Part shown: positions 23,239 to 34,851 of the stretch, one piece after another
Layout of the letters: each line of letters begins with the position of its first letter
How positions within the stretch are numbered: position 1 is the stretch's first letter
NCBI GenBank assembly: GCA_034096865.1
Contig: JAWQFJ010001240.1
Location: 58,501 to 122,500, forward strand
DNA from: Theodoxus fluviatilis
Taxonomy: Eukaryota > Mollusca > Gastropoda > Cycloneritida > Neritidae
DNA: 64,000 bases
Direction of reading: 5' to 3'
Notes under the pieces: generated by a model
The model's database searches: none
What the model saw: only the letters and a program-made list of their open reading frames with translations
Told to the model about the DNA's origin: nothing
Program-made: the position numbers and the translations under genes

Positions 23239-25603
23239 TGTCTTTTCATAAAGAAATGACAGAATATCATTCTCTTTGATATTCATTACCAACAAAATGT
23301 GTATGAATGTGAAAACTAATCACACAGCTGCTATTTCTCACTTCCATCCTCAGAATTAAGACACAGGGGAGTTGATCTAGTGTGCAAGATTGCACAACAA
23401 CCTTGGACATGTTGTAGTCACAGAATTTGCAATCCAAACGCTGTTAGTAACAAGTAATAACTAAACAGCAATGCACTGATTTGAATCAGATAAGTGAGTG
23501 ATACATTAGATGCAGTATGAGACAGAGCGGATGAACACAATTACAGACAGGACAAATACACGCTGTGTTGCATACAGAGACTGCTCATTCATCCAACAGC
23601 TTCAACATCAAAGTCTTATGGCAAGACAAGCTGCCAACAAAAGCACAGATCAACATGGTCATGACTGAGTTAGCAACATGCTACTCGTGAGAGTAGAACA
23701 ATTCGCTTTGATGTATGCCATAAAACCTTACACATTTCTAGTATCTGGAATTCCCCTGTGAAAAAAGAAGGCCAACCAAAAAAATCATGATGTTGCATGA
23801 AATGATGGCAAGGCAAAGCACTCGAAAAGAAACTGCTACTATCTATAACACACAAGGAGAGTCTAATTCAATAAGCATTTGGCATCACACAAAAATCAAA
23901 CTCAGATTGGAAATTCATATCTGTCAGATAATGACCGACTGAGAGCGACACTGAACACATAGCCTTTGACATCACATTAACTAAAAAAGAACTTTGCAAC
24001 ACATGAATTGTGTTCTGAATCATATTTGAAATTTCTGCAGTTGCTGCTCTGATTTCTTTATTCAACAGTGACATATTGCGATTTTAAAATGCATCACTTC
24101 AAAATTGATTATATTCCCATTAACATAGCTCTGAGTAAACTTGTTTGTGAAAAAACAAACAAAAAACTTCCATGCATGAAACATGTACCTTTAAGCACCA
24201 AGCACATACCTTTAACTACTAAAACTAATAATTGCATACCAGAGCATAATGCCCAGGTACTAAGAATAAAAAGAGTTAATTAAAAATCATGTCTTGTTAG
24301 CAAAACCCAAATCAATTTGTTTAATGACTCGTCACTTTACTTACTACAGTTTTATCATGCATGGGTCAAAAAGTCCCCCACTGCAAATGAAACAAAAAAC
24401 AAACAAAAAACCAAATAGAGGCTGGAAAACCTGGCAGTAAAAAACCAGACCGACCACTATGTCAAACACAACCATGGGTAGTCTCTTCAACAAGTCTTGT
24501 TAGCCAAGAGCACACACACGCCATGCTGTAGTGGAGACTTTTCCCATTCATGGAGGAGGGGTTCATCTCAAATCATTTGCGTGCATCCTCATTGAACTTG
24601 CTGACAGTCCATTGGGGAAGGAAATTCAGCTGCCCTGGAGCATGAGATGAATGTCAGGAAGTACGGTTCCCTGAAGGTCCTCTTCATCTTTTCCACAGGC
24701 AGGGAACATTCCTGTGAACCTTCGGATGGAGAAAATGTCCCTGATTTTCCTTTGGTGGCAGAGGTACTTGTTCTTTCTGCTTCGAATGATTTTTTAATTA
24801 TTTAAAAACACCAAAATGTGTTTTTTTCCTTCTTCAGCTTCTTATTTGCATTAGATGTGGTTCATTCACAGACGGAGAGAAGGAGGAAGGGTAGAGAGTC
24901 ATATCCATGCAGAAGTGCCTGAGCTCCTTAGAAAGGACAATGGCTTGATTTATTAGAGTTGGTTATTGGAGTCCTGGAAAGTGGGAAAGAAATACACCAT
25001 GCAGAGATTGAGTTTGCAATGTACCAGTGAGCTTCCGAGCAAATGTGTCTTCCAAATAGATTGGGCCTCATAGATGTGAAGAACACAGAAACAACAAAAC
25101 TTGTGGTCACTGGGATGTCACGGCTGTGATTCCTTAAAAAGATTCTGAATTCTTGAGATGGATTAGGAGACATTCTGTCATTCTCATCTATGGGCTAGCT
25201 TGCCTCTAGCATCCCTTGGATTCCAGCTTGGGAATTCATCTGGGTTTGTGTTTCTTCAAATGTGGTTTCCTGCATGTGTTAGTGTATTTTTAGTGGAAAG
25301 GAACTTAAGGCAGAAATCACTCCATGCAGAACTTCTGTTCTCTGATTTCATAACTATGCACACACACACAAAAAAGGGGTGGGGGAGAGGGAAAATAAAT
25401 ATGAAAGAAGTAAAATCAACTCCCATGCATTAAATGTTTTTCATCTTCTTCAATTTCTAGTCGCTTCAAACCCAGTGGCGGGGGCGGGCACACCATGCTG
25501 TTCAGATCAACCAGCCTGTCAGGTCAAGGAGCACACGCAGAGGCCTGGTGACTGACAGGGTCAGGTCATAGGTCAAAGAGATCAAGGCCATGCACCAGGA
25601 GAA

Positions 25604-27223
25604 TCAGGTCACACCATTCCACAGTCCGCCATTTACCTCGTCATCGCCGCCCCGTCGACGACGCCGACGCCTGGCCTCTCTGTCATCGTCCTCTTCGGCC
25701 GTTTCCTGCTGCATCCTCTCCTGACGACGACGTCGTCGTCGCTCCTCTCTGTCTTCTTCCTCGGCTGCCTCAGCAGCCTCAGGTTTCTCTCGCTCCTCAC
25801 GGCGTCGACGGCGCCGCGCCTCCCGATCATCTTCCTCTGGTTCAGCAGCTGGGGCAGGAGGAGGTGTAGGTTCCTTGGGTTTCTTCTCTTCTTCCGGCTT
25901 GCTAGGTGTAGCATGTTCTTCCTCGGCGATATTCCGTCGGAATCTTCGTCTTGGAGTAACCTCTTCTTCCTCTTCTTTCTTTGGTTCTTCCTCCTTTGGT
26001 TCTTCCTCCTTCTTCGTTTCTTCCTCCTTCTTCGTTTCTTCCTCCTTCGTTTCTTCCTCCTTCTTCGTTTCTTCCTCCTTCGTTTCTTCCTCCTTCGTTT
26101 CTTCCTCCTTCTTCGTTTCTTCCTCCTTTGGTTCTTCCTCCTTCTTTTCCTCCTCTTCCTTGGGTTTGCTGGGCGTAGTCTCTTCTTCCTCCTCATCGAA
26201 GTTTCTTCGGAATCGTCTTTTGGGAGTCTCCTCTTCTTTTTCTTTCTTTGGCTCCTCTGCTTTGGGCTCTTCAGGCTTTTCATCTTCCTTCTTCTCTTCC
26301 TCTGGCTTCTTCTCTTCTTCTGCCTTTTCTTCCTTCTCTTCTTCCTTCTCCTGAGGTTCTTCCTTCTTTTCCTCAGAGACATCTTCATCCTCATCCATTG
26401 GCCTCCTGAATTTTTTCACAGGCTCTTCCTCTGGTTCTTTCTTTTCTTCCTCTTCCCTTTCTTCGTCCTTTTTCTCTTCTTCCTCTTTAACGCCAGCCAG
26501 ATCTTCCTCTTCTTCATCATCAAAAGGCTTCCTGAACTTCTTGACTGGTTCTTCTTCTTTCTTTTCCTCTGTCTTTTCTTCTTCCTTCTTTTCTTCCTCT
26601 TCCTTCACGCTGGCAAATAAGTCTTCCTCTTCTTCATCATCAAAAGGCTTCCTGAACTTTTTGACAGGTTCTTCCTCCTTTTTCTTCTCCTCTGTCTTCT
26701 CTTCTTCCTCCTTCTTCTCTTCCTCTTCCTTCACGCTAGCAAATAAATCTTCCTCTTCCTCATCATCAACAGCCCTTCTGAATTTCTTGACTGGTTCTTC
26801 CTCCTCTTTCTTCTCCTCTTTCTTTTCTTCTTCCTCCTTCTTCTCTTCCTCTTCCTTCACACTAGCAAATAAGTCTTCCTCTTCCTCATCATCAAAACCC
26901 CTTCTGAATTTCTTGACTGGTTTTTCCTCCTCTTTCTTCTCCTCTTTCTTTTCTTCTTCCTCCTTCTTCTCTTCCTCCACATTGGCAAATAAGTCTTCTT
27001 CTTCTTCCTCATCACCAAAAGCCCTTCTGAATTTCTTGACTGGTTCTTCTCCCTCCTTCTTCTCCTCTTCTGTCTTCTCTTCCTTTGCACCCTCTTCTTT
27101 CTCTTCCTTCTTTTCCTCAGCACCCTCTTCATTTTCTTCATTCATTTTTCCTTCCTCATCCTTCCACTTTTTCTCTCCTTCTTCCTCTTCTTTTGCTTTC
27201 TCCTCAGCAAAATCTTCAATGGT
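25604..27223 (-). CDS. SH3BGR: SH3BGR-like exon 4 (Glu-rich repeat tail, stop at 25604)
   Basis: One 540-codon exon after acceptor TTTGCCTCACAG. It opens [19 protein letters not shown] and continues as EEKK-rich sequence. Eight blocks of P-V/K-K/R-K/R-FR-R/K are each followed by an acidic patch; five carry [12 protein letters not shown] or a close form. [11 protein letters not shown] stretch follows, then three [15 protein letters not shown] basic/acidic modules and the end NGGLWNGVT. The tail is likely disordered or a charged single helix. Maintenance of one open frame over 1.6 kb with motif conservation argues that it is coding and not a chance satellite frame. Confidence 0.88.
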   Translation of the reverse strand, partial: TIEDFAEEKAKEEEEGEKKWKDEEGKMNEENEEGAEEKKEEKEEGAKEEKTEEEKKEGEEPVKKFRRAFGDEEEEEDLFANVEEEKKEEEEKKEEKKEEEKPVKKFRRGFDDEEEEDLFASVKEEEEKKEEEEKKEEKKEEEEPVKKFRRAVDDEEEEDLFASVKEEEEKKEEEEKTEEKKKEEEPVKKFRKPFDDEEEEDLFASVKEEEEKKEEEKTEEKKEEEPVKKFRKPFDDEEEEDLAGVKEEEEKKDEEREEEEKKEPEEEPVKKFRRPMDEDEDVSEEKKEEPQEKEEEKEEKAEEEKKPEEEKKEDEKPEEPKAEEPKKEKEEETPKRRFRRNFDEEEEETTPSKPKEEEEKKEEEPKEEETKKEEETKEEETKEEETKKEEETKEEETKKEEETKKEEEPKEEEPKKEEEEEVTPRRRFRRNIAEEEHATPSKPEEEKKPKEPTPPPAPAAEPEEDDREARRRRRREEREKPEAAEAAEEEDREERRRRRRQERMQQETAEEDDDREARRRRRRRGGDDEVNGGLWNGVT

Positions 27224-27747
27224 CTGTGAGGCAAATATGCATAAATGGCAGAAAACAATGTTTCATCAATTGCATGAAGTAATAAGAGCAAAATTATTTC
27301 AAGTTTACTTTAAAGACATTGGCAGAAAAAACAAAGTAAAACCCCTCAAAATGACACGATTCTATTCATAACAAACTTAGAAATATCATCCTATTTATTC
27401 CTCTGAGTAAACATAAATATGTCATTTGTCAACTTTATCAAGGCAGTAAACTGCACAACTTAGCAAAAGAGAGGGCATTTAATTTCTGCACAACTGCTCA
27501 TGCTCATAATTGTTTTTCCTAATTGAATCTATTACAATACCCAATCTAGAATGCTAATCAATCCTTTTAATTCCAACAAAACTGACTCAACTGATGCCTG
27601 TTTGCATATTAAATTTCATGAACATTGTTAGTAACAAAACTATCTCTGTCTCTCTCTCCCTCTCTCTCTATCATTCATCTCTCACATTCATTCTCTCTCA
27701 TTCATTCTCTCTCTCTCTCATTCATTCTCACATTTATTCTCTCTCAT

Positions 27748-27821
<74 letters not shown>

Positions 27822-27825
27822 TCTC

Positions 27826-27877
<52 letters not shown>

Positions 27878-27891
27878 TCTCTCTGTCTCTC

Positions 27892-27975
<84 letters not shown>

Positions 27976-30472
27976 GTCTCTCTCTCTCTTTCTAGTCTAT
28001 GCTGAGCAGGCAAGTGGCAGTCTCTGCACCACAAACTGATTGCTCACTACCCTATTCTATCCATTCATCAGTGGCGTTAAGTACCCTCACTGATAGCTTG
28101 TTTCTTTCACTTGCGTTTTGCAACACCATATGATTTATAAACTATGTTCCAAGACGTTTGACCAAATGCAAATCAAAATTTTGGACTCAAAACTAAATCT
28201 CCCACCTTAGTTTCTGACCCCACTGTTTTGACATCTGTAGTTTAGTATCCAAAGTTGAGAGTAAATGCATTTTAAGCATTTTCACAGAGTGTCTTGGACA
28301 AGTTAGTCTTCTTTGCTGCTTTTGAAATCACTCATACAACATCAAAAGAATGTTTATTTACTTCACTGACAATTCATCATTGCATAATTGTTTACACACA
28401 ACATAGAAGAACAAGAAGGGCAAAGCCCATACGACTCACATGCTTGACCTTGACCTTTATATGACCTTGACCTTCAGGTGACCTTCAAGGTCAAACAACT
28501 AAACCTACCAATGACATCATACACAAAGAAATGCTTTACACATTTTTCCTACCAAAATACATGTGACCTTGACCCAAGGTCAAGGTCATCCAAGGTCATG
28601 CAACACAAAGCTGTTAATTCAAGACATAGGAAGCACAATGGTGCTTATTGGCACTTTCTACCATGAGATATAGTCACTTTTAGTGGTTCACTACCCCATT
28701 TTGGTCACATTTCATAAGGGTCAAAGTGACCTTGACCTTGATGATATGTGACCAAATGTGTCTCATGATGAAAGTATAACATGTGCCCCACATAATTATT
28801 AAGTTTGAAACAGTTATCTTCCATAGTTCAGGGTCAAGGTCACTTCAAAATATGTATACAATCCAACTTTGAAGAGCTCCTGTGACCTTGACCTTGAAGC
28901 AAGGTCAACCAAACTGGTATCAAAAGATAGGGCTTGCTTTGACCTATATACCACTTGTAGCTAAGGTCGCCATTCTCAATAACGTGGGAGAAAATTGGGA
29001 AAATGTGAAAAATGACTGTTTTTGAGACCACATTTATGGCTCCTGTGACCTTGACCTTGAAGCAAGGTCAAGTCACTATGTATGTTTTTTGAGGCCTTGT
29101 CATCATACACCATCATGCCACATTTGGTGTTGATAGACTTAATAGTCTCCGAGAAAAATCCAACGTTTAAGTTTTTTACGGACGGACGGACGGACGGACG
29201 CCCGCCCGGACGGACGACACGGCTCAGTACATAGACTCACTTTTGCTTCGCATGTGAGTCAAAAACCTGCTTGACTGGCAAGTTTTGAGTTGGAACAAGT
29301 GATTTTTTGGGGGGAGGAAAATGGTCAAATCTGCAATTGTTCATATCACGACCTGATCAACTTCCCCTTTCACACTTTATTTTATTTTCCTAAATCAGGA
29401 CACTAGCACAATTACAAAAATAATTATTTCTTCTTTTTTGTTTTTCTCTCTCCCCCCCCCGCCCCTACCCACCCCTCCACCCCCAATAATCTATAATACA
29501 TTGATTCAACATAGAGTTTACAGTTTCATACACTGGTTGGCAGGGTTTTGTTGATAGGATTGATAGGATACTTTTTTTTTCTCTCACAATATCACTTCAA
29601 GAAACACTGGAGTAAGAAAATATTCTACGAATGTTTAATTTAGGAGTCAAATACAACAGTTATTGCTATACAAACAACATACAGCCAGAGCATAAGATAT
29701 TCCCTTTATCAACCAGAGCATCTGACTGCTGAACTTTTGGAGCAGCTATTCATAAATGTACAACCATCACTTGACAATATTCTCCGCTCATCCCACAGCA
29801 AACTACTTCTCATACTGAGACATGCTGTAAGTAAACACGTCACACAATAAACCTTGTTCCACAGTTCAAATCAAGTTTCCTGAGATAACTACTGATCCAT
29901 CTACATGTTTCAAGTCAGAAAATTACTCAGATCTCCTAGCAGAACGGTCAGTGACACAGCACTTCTTACACAGACATGCTGTAAGCAAAGCTGTATTTTC
30001 TTTTTTTAAGGAAACCTACTTTTGCCTCTTTTATTCAAGGTGTTTAAACAAGACCAGGTAATAATAGAGTTCCCTAGTGGGACCGTCAACTGCAAATCAT
30101 TTCTGACACTCAGACATGCAGTCAGCAGAGCTGTCATGCAAAATACCTTGTCCAGTTCTCCCTCCTCCTATTGGAAACACATAGAACCAATTCTTCATAA
30201 CACAACAGAAGATGCAAGATCTAATTACAACAACAAAACACCCCCAAAAAACCTCTATACAATGAAGTAAAACATCACATACACAAAGAGTAAAAATATT
30301 TCCAGTTTTCACAAAGATCAACATCCAAGAAAAAGAAAACAAAAATCTTCATTCTTCCTAACAAGTCATCACTACAACTGGATTGAAAATGCTTAGGTCT
30401 TGTTGCATTACCTTAAGAAACTCCTACATATATTTAAAAATGCACCCAAACTTGTCCTCTCATTTGCATGCA

Positions 30473-30543
<71 letters not shown>

Positions 30544-31105
30544 TCTCCCCCCTCTCTTTCCAATATTCAGTAAGCCAAGTGCCTAGATGAGTGGAAGCTG
30601 TCCTTGTTGCTTTATAGAGCTCTGCACTGCATTTCCAAAGCATAGAGGCTAGGCTAGGTGGTTGTCACAAAGTGTTCCAAGCAACCCACTGTTCTACTGC
30701 ATAATAGATGTAGCTAGTAGACAAAAATATCTCATGAAAGAAACAAGCTCACCAAGTGATCTCAAAAGATTAGGCAACACACTTGACACAGGGGACACAT
30801 ATAATGAAGAGAGTGTGATGATACAATCAACTCATTCACAACTTGTAGCAGCATATGCTACACGCTGAACAGTCAATGATGACGCGTAGGTTCATTTGAT
30901 GCTATACATTATCATAATTTTCCTTCTTGTAAGGGGAAATTTGAATTCAGAGAACTAGGGTTAATTTCATAGCTTTAGTTATTTTTTCATTATGATTTTT
31001 AAAAATACATCTATTTTCTTGCGATTCCAGAGATAAGATGAACTAAAAATACTGCGTCTTGAATGAGTTTGGTGAATTTGATGAAGAATAACAGTCTAGT
31101 CATCC

Positions 31106-31154
<49 letters not shown>

Positions 31155-32442
31155 GAATGATGAGGATGATGATGTGGTGTTGACATTCATGATATTGATG
31201 ATATTTTTGTCTCTTCCTTTTTTTTGCCTCCTTTGTAATTTTGTCCTCCTTGTGTATTTTTTTAGACCCAATAAACTAAATTATATTATTTTTATTAAAA
31301 ACCAGTCAAGTCATCCCAAGCAGGGACCAAACCACGCCACCTGATCACCTCGCACAGTTGCCAACAGGTCGGGCTACTACGCCAAATCCTGATCTTTAAA
31401 AAAGATGTGTTCATCAGCGTAGCGAGTTGCTTGCCTGCAGTCATTGTACTTGTGCAGGGGAGGTCATGTGACTGCTCTGTGGGAGTACGGAGGGGAGGTC
31501 ATGTGACTGCTCTGTGGGAGTACGGAGGGGAGGTCATGTGACTGCTCTGTGGGAGTACGGAGGGGAGGTCATGTGACTGCTCTGTGGGAGTACGGAGGGG
31601 AGGTCATGTGACTGCTCTGTGGGAGTACGGAGGGGAGGTCATGTGACTGCTCTGTGGGAGTACGGAGGGGAGGTAATGTGACTGCTCTGTGGGAGTACGG
31701 AGGGGAGGTAATGTGACTGCTCTGTGGGAGTACGGAGGGGAGGTCATGTGACTGCTCTGTGGGAGTACGGAGGGGAGGTCATGTGACTGCTCTGTGGGAG
31801 TACGGAGGGGAGGTCATGTGACTGCTCTGTGGGAGTACGGAGGGGAGGTCATGTGACTGCTCTGTGGGAGTACGGAGGGGAGGTCATGTGACTGCTCTGT
31901 GGGAGCGCAAAGGTATCATTCTAATAAAGGAACACATTACAGGGGTCGTGTTAACACGCCATTTTTAAGGTGACACAGGTGATATTGGTAACAAAGGGGA
32001 CACCAATGCTCCTATTGCTCAATTCCCTGAATGCAAATGGACTCGATGGGACACTTCGTTTTAAGTCACACCTGCATGAAAATGACTACATTTTCATGGA
32101 ATATGTTCCAGTGCTTTCTATCTTGTTCTACAATCAGTGATGGAATTTTCCTTCCAGACAACTGTTTGCTTGCCTGGGAGCGGGTGGAGATGTAACATAC
32201 ATGTCACAGTGCACCAACATCCATCAGTATGCAAAGCTACCTTGATCAAAGAATACTTGCCACAGAAGAAAAATTGGAACAGATGGATCTGATGACTCAA
32301 TCTACAGTATATCCTCTCCTAAAAAATCAACTGTCATGTATGGAGACTTCTGCTCCGATGATGTCCACACTTAGTACATGTTTGTGCAGTATATATAGAT
32401 AACACGTCCTTCAGTCTGCACAAAGTAATGACAAATGCAGAC

Positions 32443-32525
<83 letters not shown>

Positions 32526-33414
32526 GGCCCATACTGGGCCTTAGAAGCACTGCAAGGACTTTCAGAAAACGTCCTTGGTTCAGAAGTATGCAGATTATAA
32601 AATTCATACTGTAGATTGGCAGTCATTGACAAGGAAGGTGATCTTCATTTCAACAATAGCGAGAGATCTTCTGGTTCTAAACTGCAAGTAACTTTCATAA
32701 GCGACTTTAAAGGAAACATATGCCACAACTTTGCTTTCCAGTTCACATAAAGGTGTAGCCTACTCTTGCAGCAGTCAGCCCCTCACATCCAACTGTGAGC
32801 TATATCATTCAAGGCATCGGTAACATGATTGTCAAGGTCAACTGACGTGAACTGTGACGCAATACCGTCTTTGAAAAATCAAAGATGTACAAAGATGTGT
32901 ATAGATATATGACAGACTTACCCCTGTGATGCTGATTGATGCCTCCGATGTTGCTTTCTCTACCGCAAGTTTGAAGAATTCGTACAGCTTGTCTGCTTCC
33001 ACTGCTGCCTCAAAGTCTTCATAGTCCTAAAACAACAACAGGCAAATCTCTCATCCACAACTAATTATTCAAACTATTATTGTAAAGACAGTTATAACCT
33101 AAACTTTTCATGATTAATGGATTCAGATGATATTCGCCATTCACTTACTCTCCAGTAAGGGGAATGCTTACCTATCAGTCATATGACTGCTGGAACAGGA
33201 ATGACTGAACAGTCAGGTTTTAGAATCAACACAGGATATAAATGCAAAACAATTCACATCAACCTTGCTCCATATGTAAATTCACCTGGCTTCCAAAGGT
33301 CAGTCAACATTGGAAAAGACGCCACAATAGGTCCAATGTCTGGGACAACCTTCACTGAGGTTGGCATGATTTATGCCAGACTTAGCCACTCACATCTACA
33401 GACTGTCACTGACT

Positions 33415-33450
<36 letters not shown>

Positions 33451-34577
33451 GGGGTTGGGGGCTGGGGGGGGGGGGGTGGTGGTGGTGGTGGTGTTACTCT
33501 GATTGATTCTCATCTCATCTATCAACACAATATGTTTAGGTTTCATCTATCAGCTCAATATGTTTAGGTTTCATCTATCAGCACAATATGTTTAGGTTTC
33601 ATCTATCAGCACAATATGTTTAGGTTTCATCTATCAGCACAATATGTTTAGGTTTCACCTATCAGCACAATATGTTTAGGTTTCACCTATCAGCACAATG
33701 TGTTTAGGTTTCATCTATCAGCACAATGTGTTTAGGTCTCACCTATCAGCACAATATATTTAGGTTTCCCACTAACAGCAAGAGCACAAAATATGGCCTG
33801 AGCAACTTTGACATATATATACATTGTAGTGTTTCCTAAGTTTGAAGGGCTGAATGATGCGAAATACAACGCCTTGAAATATCCCTACCAGAAAAATTCT
33901 ACCAGCCCTTATACTGCCAGTGTGTCCTTGGAACTCAGCAGTGCTGACTTTTTTCTTTTCTTTTCTTTTTTTCCTTTGAAGTTCCTTCAAAAGTTTTCAA
34001 CATTGATTTAAAGAATTAATTTCCCTTTGGGGGTAGGGGTGAGGAATTGTTGTGATTATGGTAACATAACAGCGGATGTCAGATTGAGCCTGCACATTTG
34101 TGTGTGTGTTTCTTTTAAGAAAGTTCATGTATAAAGTAGATTCATTCTCTTTTACTGATAATGCTTTTTTATTTGAATAGTGGACTCACAGGGCAGGGAA
34201 GATGGTACAGCATGCAGTTTGTTGTTTAACCTCTCTTTTTTTCTAGGTGTCGGCAGAAAATAATGGGATTGATTGAGTTACCATATCCACAACAATTCTT
34301 TTTTTTTGGCCTTATGTAGGCAGTTTCAGGTGAGCCCTCCAGTTTTTCAACTCAAAACTCATTGTTCTAAATTTAGTAACCATATGGAGAAGATCAGGCA
34401 ACACTTTCCCCCAGGTTGTCACTCCACCGCTGAATCCAGGACAAGTCAGAGGAGGCAGATGGAGAGGGCACAGCTGGAACACAGCTAACAGTAGGTCACG
34501 CTGGACTGCCTGCGTGCCTGCCTGCCTGCCTGCCAGCCAGCCAGAAACAGATGGATGGACAGACGGATAGACAGACA

Positions 34578-34661
<84 letters not shown>

Positions 34662-34674
34662 CAGAGACAGAGAC

Positions 34675-34705
<31 letters not shown>

Positions 34706-34742
34706 CACAGACAGACACACAGACAGACACACAGACAGAGTC

Positions 34743-34785
<43 letters not shown>

Positions 34786-34794
34786 CACAGACAC

Positions 34795-34851
<57 letters not shown>

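Larger units (their letters stand above)
16154..25603 (-). other. Low-repeat region, possible long 3' UTR of the SH3BGR-like gene
   Basis: About 9.4 kb directly downstream of the SH3BGR-like stop has only one MITE (18622-18863) and one GT microsatellite (22966-23237), a sharp contrast with the rest of the window. There is no supported exon; the longest frames away from the GT tract are under 100 codons. Lack of insertions would fit a transcribed UTR under constraint, but that is inference. Confidence 0.3.
29266..32921 (-). other. SH3BGR-like intron 3, remaining sequence
   Basis: No exon is supported in this stretch. It contains (CA)n at 30476-30540, (GAT)n at 31108-31154, the 35-bp minisatellite listed separately and (GA)n at 32446-32521; the remainder is AT-rich unique DNA. 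Around 29776-30125 a motif close to CTGAGACATGCTGTAAGTAA recurs about three times at roughly 140-bp spacing, a weak old duplication. Confidence 0.45.

Noticed and set aside
22845..23295. Cys/Val and His/Thr frames of 110-145 codons
   Set aside because: Translations of a GT dinucleotide repeat. The same applies to the frames at 27594-28034, 34485-34932, 39482-39937 and 45857-46574.
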